64,000 nucleotides of DNA from Colletes latitarsis. Its lineage: Eukaryota > Arthropoda > Insecta > Hymenoptera > Colletidae. The translations under genes were made by a program, and so were the position numbers. The DNA is taken from NCBI RefSeq assembly GCF_051014445.1, contig NW_027488365.1, forward strand, positions 8,308,001 through 8,372,000, written 5' to 3'. The notes under the pieces are model-generated. The model saw only the letters and a list, made by a program, of their open reading frames with translations, was not told the origin of the DNA and ran no database searches. This document shows, piece after piece, positions 31,151-43,890 of this stretch. Each line of letters starts with the position of its first letter. Within the stretch, counting starts at the first letter, position 1.

Positions 31151-32015
31151 CCTAACATGAAATATTCTCTAAAACATTGATCGAAACCAGGTTTAATTGA
31201 CTGCTCCAGTGTGGTCCCACATTACTACCTGATCCAAACCAGGAAAAACCCAGGATCCGTTCAACAAGTATGTGAAGAATGCGAAAACATGTGTCTGATG
31301 AGTGAAAATCCCAGGCCCAACCTAGACCTAACATGCGTTATCCTCTAAAATATTGATCCAAACCAGGTTTAATGGTCTGCTTCAGTGCGGTAGCACTTCA
31401 CTACGTGATCCAAAGCAGAAAAAACCCTCGATCAGGCCAACATGTATGTTAAAACTGCGAAAGTATGACCATGATGAGGGCAAATCCCAGGCCTAACCTA
31501 GGCCTAACATGCGTTATCTTCTAAAATATTGAGCGAAACCAGGTTTAATAGACTGTTTCAGTGTGGTACCACATTACTACGTGATACAATCCAGAAATAG
31601 CCCAGGATCTAGCCATGAAGTATGAGAAAAATGCGAAAGTATGAGCCTGATGAGTGAAAATCCCAGACCTAACCTAGACCTAACATGCGTTATCCTCAAA
31701 AATATTGATCGAAACCAGGTTTAATCGACTGTTTCGGTGTGGTACCACACAACTACGTGACCCAAACAGGAAAAACCCCAGGATCTGTTCAACAAGTACG
31801 TGAAATACGCGAAAGTATGAGCCTGATGAGGGCAAATCCCAGACCTATCCCAGACCTAACTTGCGTTATCCTCAAAAATATTCATAGAAACCTGGTTTAA
31901 TCGACTGTTTCAGTGTGGTACCACATTACTACGTGATACAATCCAGAAATAGCCCAGGATCTAGCCATGAAGTATGAGAAATATGCGAAAGTATGAGCCT
32001 GACGAGGGCAAATCC

Positions 32016-33665
32016 TAGACCAAACCCAGACCTAACATGCGTTATCCTCTAAAATATTTATCATGACCAGGTTTAATTGATTGTTTCAGTGTGGTCCCAC
32101 ATTACTACGTGATCCAAACCAGAAAAAACCCAGGATCCGTTCAAAAAGTATGTGAAGAATGCGAAAGTATGAGTCTGATGAGTGAAAATCCCTGGGCTAA
32201 CCTAGACCTAACATGCGTTGTCCTCTAAAATATTGATGGAAACCAGGCTTAATTGACTGTTTCAGTGTTGCACTTCATTACTACGTGATGCAATCCAGAA
32301 AAAGCCCAGGATCTAGCCATCAAGTATGAGAAATATGCGAAAGTATCAGCCTGATGAGGGCAAATCCTAGACCTAACCCAGACCTAACATGCGTTATCCT
32401 CTAAAATAATAATCTAGACCAGGTTTAATTGAATGTTTCAGTGTGGTACCACACTACTACGTGACCCAAACCGGAAAAAACCCAGGATCTGTTCAACAAG
32501 TATGTGAAAAACGCGAAAGTATGAGCCTGATGAGGGCGAATCCCAGACCTATCCCAGACCTAACTTGCGTTATCCTCTAAAATATTGATCGAAACCAGTT
32601 TTAATTGACCGTTTCAGCGTGGTACCACATTACTACGTGATACAATCCAGAAACAGCCCAGGATCTAGCCATGAAGTATGAGAAACATGCGAAAGTATGA
32701 GCCTGATGAGGGCAAATCCTAGACCTAACCCAAACCTAACATGCGTTATTCTCTAAAATATTTATCAAGACCAGGTTTAATTGACTGTTTCAGTGTTGTA
32801 CTTCATTACTACGTGATGCAATCCAGAAAAAGCCCAGGATCTAGCCATCAAGTATGAGAAATATGCGAAAGAATGAGCCTGATGAGAGTAAATCCCAGAC
32901 CTAACCTAGACATAACATGAATTATTCTCTAAAATATTGATCATGACCAGGTTTAAATGATTGTTTCAGTGTGGTCCCACATTACTACGTGATTTAAACC
33001 AGAAAAAACCCAGGATCCGTTCAACAAGTATGTGAAGAATGCGAAAGTATGAGCCTGATGAGGGCAAATCCCAGACCTATCCCAGACCAAACTTGCGTTA
33101 TCCTCTAAAATATTGATCGAAACCAGGTTTAACCGACTGCTTCAGTGTGGTACCACATTGCTACGTGATCCAAACCAGAAAAAACCGAGGACCAGTTCAA
33201 CAAGTATGTGAAAATCGCGAAAGTATGAGCCTGATGAGGGCAAATCCCAGACCTATCCCAGACCAAACTTGCGTTATCCTCTAAATTGATCGAAACCAGT
33301 TTTAGTTGACTGTTTCAGCGTGGTACCACATTACTACGTGATCCAATCCAGAAATAGCCCAGGATCTAGCCATGAAGTATGAGAAATATGCGAAAGTATG
33401 AGCCTGACGAGGGCAAATCCTAGACCAAACCCAGACCTAACATGCGTTATCCTCTAAAATATTTATCATGACCAGGTTTAATTGATTGTTTCAGTGTGGT
33501 CCCACATTACTACGTGATCCAAACCAGAAAAAACCCAGGATCCGTTCAACAAGTATGTGAGGAATGCGAAAGTATGAGTCTGATGAGTGAAAATCCCTGG
33601 GCTAACCTAGACCTAACATGCGTTGTCCTCTAAAATATTGATGGAAACCAGGCTTAATTGACTGT
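32016..33665. repeat. Eight-monomer offset repeat (about 1405 bp)
   Basis: The variant TAGACCAAACCCAGACC and the following monomers, including CCTGGGCTAACC and TTGCACTTCATTACTACG, occur at about 32016-32280 and again at 33421-33690. The offset is 1405 bp, three short of eight monomers, matching a 3-bp deletion near 33284 (CTCTAAATTGATCG in place of the usual CTCTAAAATATTGATCG). Confidence 0.65.
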
Positions 33666-36149
33666 TTCAGTGTTGCACTTCATTACTACGTGATGAAATC
33701 CAGAAAAAGCCCAGGAGCTAGCCATCAAGTATGAGAAATATGCGAAAGAATGAGCCCGACGAGAGCATATCCCAGACCTAACCTGGACCTAACATGAATT
33801 ATTCTTCAAAATATTGATCAAAACCAGGCTTAATTGACTGTTTCAGTGTGGTACCACATTAATACGTGACCCAATCCAGAAATAGCCCAGGATCCAGCCA
33901 TGAAGTATGAGAAATATGCGAAAGTATAAGCCTGATGTGGGCAAATCCTAGACCTAACCCAGACCTAACATGCGTTATCCTCTAAAATATTAATCGAAAC
34001 CAGGTTTAATTGATTGATTCAGTGTGGACCCACATTACTACGTGAACCAAACCAGACAAAACCCAGGATCCGTTCAACAAGTATGTGAAGAATGCGAAAG
34101 TATGTGTCTGATGAGGGCAAATCCCAGACCAAACCTAGACCTAACATGCGTTATCCTCAAAAATATTGATCGAAACCAGGTTTAATCGACTGTTTCAGTG
34201 TGGTACCACACTACTACGTGATCCAAACCAGAAAAAACCCAGGATCTGTTCAACAAGTATGTGAAGAATGCGAAAGTATGAGTCTGATGAGTGAAAATCC
34301 CTGGGCTAACCTAGACCTAACATGCGTTGTCCTCTAAAATATTGATGGAAACCAGGCTTAATTGACTGTTTCAGTGTTGTACTTCATGACTACATGATGC
34401 AATCCAGAAAAAGCCCAGGATCTAGCCATCAAGTATGAGAAATATGCGAAAGTATGAGCCTGATGAGGGCGAATCCCAGACCTATCCCAGACCTAACATG
34501 CGTTATCCTCTAAAATATTAATCGAAACCAGGTTCAATCGACTGTTTCAGTGTGGTACCACATTACTACGTGATCCAAACAAGAAAAAAACCCAGGATCT
34601 TGTCAACGAGTATGTGAAGTGTGCGAAAGTATGAATCTGATGAGGGCTAATCCCAGACCTATCCCAGACCTAACTTGCGTTGTCCTCTAAGATATTGATG
34701 GAAACCAGGTTTAATTGACTGTTTCAGTGTTGTACTTCATGACTACATGATGCAATCCAGAAAAAGCCCAGGATCTAGCCATCAAGTATGAGAAATATGC
34801 GAAAGTATGAGCCTGATGAGGGCGAATCCCAGACCTATCCCAGACCTAACATGCGTTATCCTCTAAAATATTAATCGAAACCAGGTTTAATCGACTGTTT
34901 CAGTGTGGTACCACATTACTACGTGATCCAAACAAGAAAAAAACCCAGGATCTTGTCAACGAGTATGTGAAGTGTGCGAAAGTATGAGTCTGATGAGGGA
35001 TAATCCCAGACCTAACCTAGACCTAACATGAATTATTCTCTAAAATATTGATCGAAACCAGGTTTAATTGACTGTTTTAGTTGTGGTACCACTTTACTAC
35101 GTGATCCAAAGCAGAAAAAACCCTCGATCAGGTCAACATGCATGTTAAAACTGCGAAAGTATGAGCCTGATGAGGGCTAATCGCAGAACTATCCCAGACC
35201 TAACTTGCGTTATCCTCTAAAATAGTGATCGAAACCAGGTTTAATTGACTGTTTTAGTTGTGGTACCACTTTACTACGTGATCCAAAGCAGAAAAAACTC
35301 TCGATCAGGTCAACATGCATGTTAAAACTGCGAAAGTATGACCCTGATGAGGGCAAATCCCAGGCCTAACCTAGGCCTAACATGCGTTATCTTCTAAAAT
35401 ATTGAGCGAAACCAGGTTTAATTGACTGTTTCAGTGTGGTACCACATTACTACGTGATACAATCCAGAAATAGCCCAGGATCTAGCCATGAAGTATGAGA
35501 AAAATGCGAAAGTATGAGCCTGATGAGTGAAAACCCCAGACCTAACCTAGACCTAACATGCGTTATCCTCAAAAATATTGATCGAAACCAGGTTTAATCG
35601 ACTGTTTCAGTGTGGTACCACACTACTACGTGAGCCAAACTGGAAAAAACCCAGGATCTGTTCAACAAGTATGTGAAAAACGCGAAAGTATGAGCCTGAT
35701 GAGGGCAAATCCCAGACCTATCCCAGACCTAACTTGCGTTATCCTCAAAAATATTGATAGAAACCTCGTTTAATCGACTGTTTCAGTGTGGTACCACATT
35801 ACTACGTGATCCAATCCAGAAATAGCCCAGGATCTAGCCATGAAGTATGAGAAATATGCGAAAGTATGAGCCTGACGAGGGCTAATCCCAGACCTATCCC
35901 AGACCTAACTTGCGTTGTCCTCTAAGATATTGATGGAAACCAGGTTTAATTGACTGTTTCAGTGTTGTACTTCATGACTACATGATGCAATCCAGAAAAA
36001 GCCCAGGATCTAGCCATCAAGTATGAGAAATATGCGAAAGTATGAGCCTGATGAGGGCGAATCCCAGACCTATCCCAGACCTAACATGCGTTATCCTCTA
36101 AAATATTAATCGGAACCAGGTTTAATTGATTGATTCAGTGTGGATCCAC

Positions 36150-37822
36150 ATTACTACGTGATCCAAACCAGAAAAAACCCAGGATCCGTTCAACAAGTAT
36201 GTGAAGAATGCGAAAGTATGAGTCTGATGAGTGAAAATCCCAGGCCTAACCTAGACCTAACATGCGTTATCCTCAAAAATATTGATCGAAACCTGGTTTA
36301 ATCGACTGTTTCAGTGTGGTACCACATTACTATGTAATCCAAACCAGAAAATAACCCAGGATCAGTTCAACAAGTATGAGAAGAATGCGAAAGTATGAGT
36401 CTGATGAGTGAAAATCCCAGGGCTAACCTAGACCTAACATGCGTTATCCTCTAAACAATTGATCCAAACCAGGTTTAATGGACTGTTTCAGTGTGGTACC
36501 ACACTACTACGTGATACAAACCAGAAAAAAACCCAGGATCTGTTCAACAAGTATGAGAAGAATGCGAAAGTATGAGTCTGATGAGTGAAAATCCCAGGGC
36601 TAACCTAGACCTAACATGCGTTATCCTCTAAACAAATGATCCAAACCAGGTTTAATGGACTGTTTCAGTGTGGTACCACTTTACTACGTGATCCAAAGCA
36701 GAAAAAACCCTCGATCAGGTCAACATGTATGTTAAAACTGCGAAAGTATGACCCTGATCAGGGCAAATCCCAGGCCTAACCTAGACCTAACATGCGCTGT
36801 CCTCTAAAATATTGATGGAAACCAGGTTTAATTGACTGTTTCAGTGTTGTACTTCATTACTACGTGATCCACTCCAGAAAATAACACAGGATCTGTTCAA
36901 CGAGTATGTGAAGTGTGCGAAAGTATGAGTCTGATGAGGGCAAATCCCAGACCTATCCCAGACCTAACATGCGTTATCCTCTAAAATATTTATCAAGACC
37001 AGGTTTAATTGATTGTTTCAGTGTGGACCCACATTACTACGTGATCCAAACCAGAAAAAACCCAGGATCCGTTCAACAAGTATGTGAAGAATGCGAAAGT
37101 ATGAGTCTGATGAGTGAAAATCCCAGGCCTAACCTAGACCTAACATGCGTTATCCTCAAAAATATTGATCGAAACCTGGTTTAATCGACTGTTTCAGTGT
37201 GGTACCACATTACTATGTGACCCAAACCAGAAAAAGCTCAGGATCTAGCCATCAAGTATGAGAAATATGCGGAAGAATGAGCCTGATGAGAGCAAATCCC
37301 AGACCTATCCCAGACCTAACTTGCGTTATCCTCCAAAATATTTATCAAGGCCAGGTTTAATTGAATGTTTCAGTGTGGTACGACATTACTATGTGATCGA
37401 AACCAGAAAATAATGCAGCATCTGTTCAACGAGTATGTGAAGTGTGCGAAAGTATGAGTCTGATGAGGGCAAATCCCGGACCTATCCCGGACCTAACATG
37501 CGTTATCCTCTAAAATATTTATCAAGACCAGGTTTAATTGATTGATTCAGTGTGGACCCACATTACTACGTGAACCAAACCAGAAAAAACCCAGGATCCG
37601 TTCAACAAGTATGTGAAAAACGCGAAAGTATGAGCCTGATGAGGGCAAATCCCAGACCTGTCCCAGACCTAACTTGCGTTATCCTCTAAAATATTGAGCG
37701 AAGCCAAGTTTAATCGACTGTATCAGTGTGGAACCACATTACTACGTGATCCAAGCCAGAAAAAAACCCAGGATCTTGTCAACGAGTATGTGAAGTGTGC
37801 GAAAGTATGAGTCTGATGAGGG
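36150..37822. repeat. Fourteen-monomer offset duplicate, first copy
   Basis: About 1.67 kb match 38620-40292 at an offset of 2470 bp (14 monomers), including rare variants such as CTCTAAACAATTGATCC, ATAATGCAGCATCTG and a GTATCAGTGTGGAACC form. The match ends at a GAGGGCTAA versus GAGGTCAAA difference. Confidence 0.82.
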
Positions 37823-38431
37823 CTAATCCCAGACCTATCCCAGACCTAGCTTGCGTGATCCTGTAAAATATTGATCGAAACCAGGTTTAATTGACTGTTT
37901 TAGTGTGGTACCACATTACTACGTGATACAAACCAGAAAAAACCCAGGATCTGTTTAACAAGTATGTGAAAAACGCGAGACTGTGAGCCTGATGAGGGCA
38001 AATCTTAGACCTAACCCAGACCTAAGATGCGTTATCCTCTAAAATATTTATCCAGAACAGGTTTCATTGAATGTTTCAGTGTGGTACCACTTTACTACGT
38101 GATCGAATCCAGAAATAGCCCAGGATCTAGCCATGAAGTATGAGAAATATGCGATAGTAAGAGCCTGATGAGGGCAAATCCTAGACCTATCCCAGACCTA
38201 ACTTGCGTTATCCTGTAAAATATTGATCGAAACCAGGTTTAATTGACTGTTTCAGCGTGGTACTACATTACTACGAGATACAATGCAGAAACAGCCCAGG
38301 ATCTAGCCATCAAGTATGAGAAATATGCGAAAGTATGAGCCTGATGAGGGCAAATCCTAGACGTAACCCAGATCTAACATGCGTTATCCTCTAAAATATT
38401 TATCAAGACCAGGTTTAATTGAATGTTTCAG

Positions 38432-38443
38432 TGTGGTACCACA
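38432..38443. other. Representative of the conserved monomer palindrome TGTGGTACCACA
   Basis: A perfect 12-bp palindrome centred on GGTACC occurs near the middle of a large share of monomers across the window. Variants change it to GTGGTCCCAC, GTGGACCCAC or GTTGTACTTC in particular monomer types. It could be a dyad bound by a protein, or merely a founder feature. Confidence 0.8.
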
Positions 38444-38619
38444 TTACTACGTGATCCAAACCAGAAAAAACCCAGGATCCGTTCAACAAGTATGTGAAGA
38501 ATGCGAATGTATGAGTCTGATGAGGTCAAATCCCTGACCTGTCCCAAACCTAACTATGCGTTATCCTCTAAAATATTGATCATAACCAGGTTTAATCGAC
38601 TGTTTCAGTGTGATACCAC

Positions 38620-40292
38620 ATTACTACGTGATCCAAACGAGAAAAAACCCAGGATCCGTTCAACAAGTATGTGAAGAATGCGAAAGTATGAGTCTGATGA
38701 GTGAAAATCCCAGGCCTAACCTAGACCTAACATGCGTTATCCTCAAAAATATTGATCGAAACCTGGTTTAATCGACTGTTTCAGTGTGGTACCACATTAC
38801 TATGTGATCCAAACCAGAAAATAACCCAGGATCAGTTCAACAAGTATGAGAAGAATGCGAAAGTATGAGTCTGATGAGTGAAAATCCCAGGGCTAACCTA
38901 GACCTAACATGCGTTATCCTCTAAACAATTGATCCAGACCAGGTTTAATGGACTGTTTCAGTGTGGTACCACACTACTACGTGATACAAACCAGAAAAAA
39001 ACCCAGGATCTGTTCAACAAGTATGAGAAGAATGCGAAAGTATGAGTCTGATGAGTGAAAATCCCAGGGCTAACCTAGACCTAACATGCGTTATCCTCTA
39101 AACAATTGATCCAAACCAGGTTTAATGGACTGTTTCAGTGTGGTACCACTTTACTACGTGATCCAAAGCAGAAAAAACCCTCGATCAGGTCAACATGTAT
39201 GTTAAAACTGCGAAAGTATGACCCTGATCAGGGCAAATCCCAGGCCTAACCTAGACCTAACATGCGCTGTCCTCTAAAATATTGATGGAAACCAGGTTTA
39301 ATTGACTGTTTCAGTGTTGTACTTCATTACTACGTGATCCACTCCAGAAAATAACACAGGATCTGTTCAACGAGTATGTGAAGTGTGCGAAAGTATGAGT
39401 CTGATGAGGGCAAATCCCAGACCTATCCCAGACCTAACATGCGTTATCCTCTAAAATATTTATCAAGACCAGGTTTAATTGATTGTTTCAGTGTGGACCC
39501 ACATTACTACGTGATCCAAACCAGAAAAAACCCAGGATCCGTTCAACAAGTATGTGAAGAATGCGAAAGTATGAGTCTGATCAGTGAAAATCCCAGGCCT
39601 AACCTAGACCTAACATGCGTTATCCTCACAAATATTGATCGAAACCTGGTTTAATCGACTGTTTCAGTGTGGTACCACATTACTATGTGACCCAAACCAG
39701 AAAAAGCTCAGGATCTAGCCATCAAGTATGAGAAATATGCGGAAGAATGAGCCTGATGAGAGCAAATCCCAGACCTATCCCAGACCTAACTTGCGTTATC
39801 CTCCAAAATATTTATCAAGGCCAGGTTTAATTGAATGTTTCAGTGTGGTACGACATTACTATGTGATCCAAACCAGAAAATAATGCAGCATCTGTTCAAC
39901 GAGTATGTGAAGTGTGCGAAAGTATGAGTCTGATGAGGGCAAATCCCAGACCTATCCCGGACCTAACATGCGTTATCCTCTAAAATATTTATCAAGACCA
40001 GGTTTAATTGATTGATTCAGTGTGGACCCACATTACTACGTGAACCAAACCAGAAAAAACACAGGATCCGTTCAACAAGTATGTGAAAAACGCGAAAGTA
40101 TGAGCCTGATGAGGGCAAATCCCAGACCTGTCCCAGACCTAACTTGCGTTATCCTCTAAAATATTGATCGAAGCCAAGTTTAATCGACTGTATCAGTGTG
40201 GAACCACATTACTACGTGATCCAAGCCAGAAAAAAACCCAGGATCTTGTCAACGAGTATGTGAAGTGTGCGAAAGTATGAGTCTGATGAGGT
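38620..40292. repeat. Fourteen-monomer offset duplicate, second copy
   Basis: This is the partner of 36150-37822, with only scattered substitutions. The intervening ~0.8 kb (37823-38619) is made of other monomer variants. Confidence 0.82.
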
Positions 40293-41869
40293 CAAATCCC
40301 AGACCAATCCCAGACTTAACTTGCGTTATCCTCTAAAATATTGATCGAAACCAGGTTTAATCGACTGTTTCAGTGTGGTACCACATTACTACGTGATCCA
40401 AACCAGAAAAAACCCAGGATCAGTTCAACAAGTATAAGAAGAATGCGAAAGTATGAGTCTGATGAGTGAAAATCCCAGGGCTAACCTAGACCTAACATGC
40501 GTTATCCTCTAAAATATTGATCCAAACCAGGTTTAATGGACTGTTTCAGTGTGGTACCACATTACTACGTGATACAAGCCAGACAAAACACAGGATCCGT
40601 TCAACAAGTATGTGAGGAATGCGAAAGTATGAGTCTGATGAGTGAAAATCCCAGGCCTAACCTAGACCTAACATGCGTTATCCTCAAAAATATTGATCGA
40701 AACCTGGTTTAATCGACTGTTTCAGTTTGGTACCACATTACTATGTGATCCAAACCAGAAAATAACCCAGGATCTGTTCAACGAGTATGTGAAGTGTGCG
40801 TAGGTATGAGTCTGATGAGGGCAAATCCCAGACCTACCCCAGACCTAACTTGCGTTATCCACTAAAATATTGATCGAAACCAGGTTTAACCGACTGTTTC
40901 AGTGTGGAACCACATTACTACGTGATCCAAACCAGAAAAAACACCAGTTTCAGTTCAACAAGTATGTGAAGAATGCGAAAGTATGAGTCTGATGAGTGAA
41001 AATCCCAGGCCTAACCTACACCTAACATGCGTTGTCCTCAAAAATATTGATCGAAACCTGGTTTAATCGACTGTTTCAGTGTGGTACCACATTACTATGT
41101 GATCCAAACCAGAAAATAACCCAGGATCTGTTCAACGAGTATGTGAAGTGTGCGAAAGTATGAGTCTGATGAGGGCAAATCCCAGACCTATCCCAGACCA
41201 AACATGCGTTATCCTCTAAAATATTTATCAAGACCAGGTTTAATTGATTGTTTCAGTGTGGACCCACATTACTACGTGATCCAAACCAGAAAAAACCCAG
41301 GATCCGTTCAACAAGTATGTGAAGAATGCGAATGTATGAGTCTGATCAGTGAAAATCTCAGGCCTTACCTAGACCTAACTTGCGTTGTCCTCTAAAATAT
41401 TGATGGAAACCAGGTTTCATTGACTGTTTCAGTGTGGTACTACATTACTACGTGATGCAATCCAGAAGAAGCTCAGGATCTAGCCGTCAAGTATGAGAAA
41501 TATGCGAAAGAATGAGCCTGATGAGAGCAAATCCTAGACGTAACCCAGACAAACATGCGTTATCCTCTAAAATATTTATCAAGACCAGGTTTAATTGAAT
41601 GTTTCAGTGTGGTACCACATTACTGTGTGATCCAAACCAGAAAAAACCCAGGATCTTGTCAACGAGTATGTGAAGTGTGCGAAAGTATGAGTCTGATGAG
41701 TGAAAATCCCAGACCTATCCCAGACCTAACTTGCGTTATCCTCCAAAATATTGATCGAAACCTGGTTTAATTGACTGTTTTAGTGTGGTACCACATTACT
41801 ACGTGATCCAAACCAGAAAATAACACAGGATCCGTTCAACAAGTATGTGAAGAATGCGAAAGTATGAGT

Positions 41870-43340
41870 CTGATGAGTGAAAATGCCAGACCTGACCTAG
41901 ACCTAACATGCGTTATCCTCAAAAATATTGATCGAAACCTGGTTTAATCAACTGTTCCAGTGTGGTACCACACTACTATGTGATCCAAACCAGAAAATAA
42001 CACAGGATCTGTTCAACGAGTATGTGAAGAAAGCGAAAGTATGAGTCTGATGAGGGCTAATCCCAGACCTATCCCAGACCTAACTTGCGTTATCCTCTAA
42101 AATATTTATCCAGACCAGGTTTCATTGAATGTTTCAGTGTGGTACCACATTACTACGTGATCCAATCCAGAAAAAACCCAGGATCCGTTCAACAAGTATG
42201 TGAAGAATGCGAAAGTATGAGTCTGATGAGTGAAAATGCCAGACCTGACCTAGACCTAACATGCGTTATCCTCAAAAATATTGATCGAAACCTGGTTTAA
42301 TCAACTGTTCCAGTGTGGTACCACACTACTATGTGATCCAAACCAGAAAATAACACAGGATCTGTTCAACGAGTATGTGAAGAAAGCGAAAGTATGAGTC
42401 TGATGAGGGCTAATCCCAGACCTATCCCAGACCTAACTTGCGTTATCCTCTAAAATATTTATCCAGACCAGGTTTCATTGAATGTTTCAGTGTGGTACCA
42501 CATTACTACGTGATCCAATCCAGAAAAAACACGGGATCCGTTCAACAAGTATGTGAAGAATGCGAAAGTATGAGTCTGATGAGTGAAAATCCCAGGCCTA
42601 ACCTAGACCTAACATGCGTTATCCTCAATAATATTGATCGAAACCTGGTTTAATCGACTGTTCCAGTGTGGTACCACATTACTATGTGATCCAAACCAGA
42701 ATATAACACAGGATGTGTTCAACGAGTATGTGAAGAAAGCGAAAGTATGAGTCTGATGAGGGCTAATCCCAGACCTATCCCAGACCTAACTTGCGTTATC
42801 CTCTAAAATATTTATCCAGAACAGGTTTCATTGAATGTTTCATTGTGGTACCACATTACTACGTGATCCAATCCAGAAAAAACACAGGATCCGTTCAACA
42901 AGTATGTGAAGAATGCGAAAGTATGAGTCTGATGAGTGAAAATCCCAGGCCTAACCTAGACCTAACATGCGTTATCCTCAAAAATATTGATCGAAACCTG
43001 GTTTAATCGACTGTTCCAGTGTGGTACCACATTACTATGTGATCCAAACCAGAAAATAACACAGGATCTGTTCAACGAGTATGTGAAGAAAGCGAAAGTA
43101 TGAGTCTGATGAGGGCTAATCCCAGACCTATCCCAGACCTAACTTGCGTTATCCTCTAAAATATTTATCCAGACCAGGTTTCATTGAATGTTTCAGTGTG
43201 GTACCACAGTACTACGTGATCCAATCCAGAAAAAACACAGGATCCGTTCAACAAGTATGTGAAGAATGCGAAAGTATGAGTCTGATGAGTGAAAATCCCA
43301 GGCCTAACCTAGACCTAACATGCGTTATCCTCTAAAATAT
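41870..43340. repeat. Run of four 353-bp dimers
   Basis: Dimeric units recur at 353-bp steps (for example unit landmarks at 42085, 42438, 42791 and 43144). Each carries the otherwise rare ACTGTTCCAGTG, GTGAAGAAAGCGAAAG and TTTATCCAGA-CAGGTTTCATTG. The first two units also share ATGCCAGACCTGACC. This is a recent local dimer amplification. Confidence 0.86.
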
Positions 43341-43890
43341 TGATCGAAACCTGGTTTAATCGACTGTTTCAGTGTGGTACCACATTACTATGTGATCCAA
43401 ACCAGAAAAAAACCCAGGATCTGTTCAACGAGTATGTGAAGTGTGCGAAAGTATGAGCCTGATGAGGGCGAATCCCAGACCTATGCCAGACCTAACTTGC
43501 GTTATCCTCTAAAATATTGATCGAAACCAGGTTTAATTGACTGTTTCAGCGTGGTACCACATTACTACGTGATACAATCCAGAAACAGCCCAGGATCTAG
43601 CCATGAAGTATGAGAGATATGCGAAAGTATGAGCCTGCTGAGTGCAAATCCTAGACCTAACCCAAGCCTAACATGCGTTATCCTCTAAAATATTTATCAA
43701 GACAAGGTTTAATTGATTGTTTCAGTGTGGTCCCACATTACAACGTGATCCAAACCAGAAAAAACCCAGGATCCGTTCAACAAGTATGTGAAGAATGCGA
43801 AAGTATGAGTCTGATGAGTGAAAATCCCAGGCCTGACCTAGACCTAACATGCGTTATCCTCTAAAATATTGATCGAAACGTGGTTTAATC

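Noticed and set aside
36915..37184. Recurrent 63-115-codon open frames in the satellite
   Set aside because: They recur with the repeat, begin and end at the same monomer landmarks and cross monomer borders only because 176 is not a multiple of three. There is no sign of coding selection.
38400..38420. CENP-B-box-like sequence near GATCGAAACCAGG
   Set aside because: Only the TTCG core (reverse strand) is present; the required downstream CGGG is absent.
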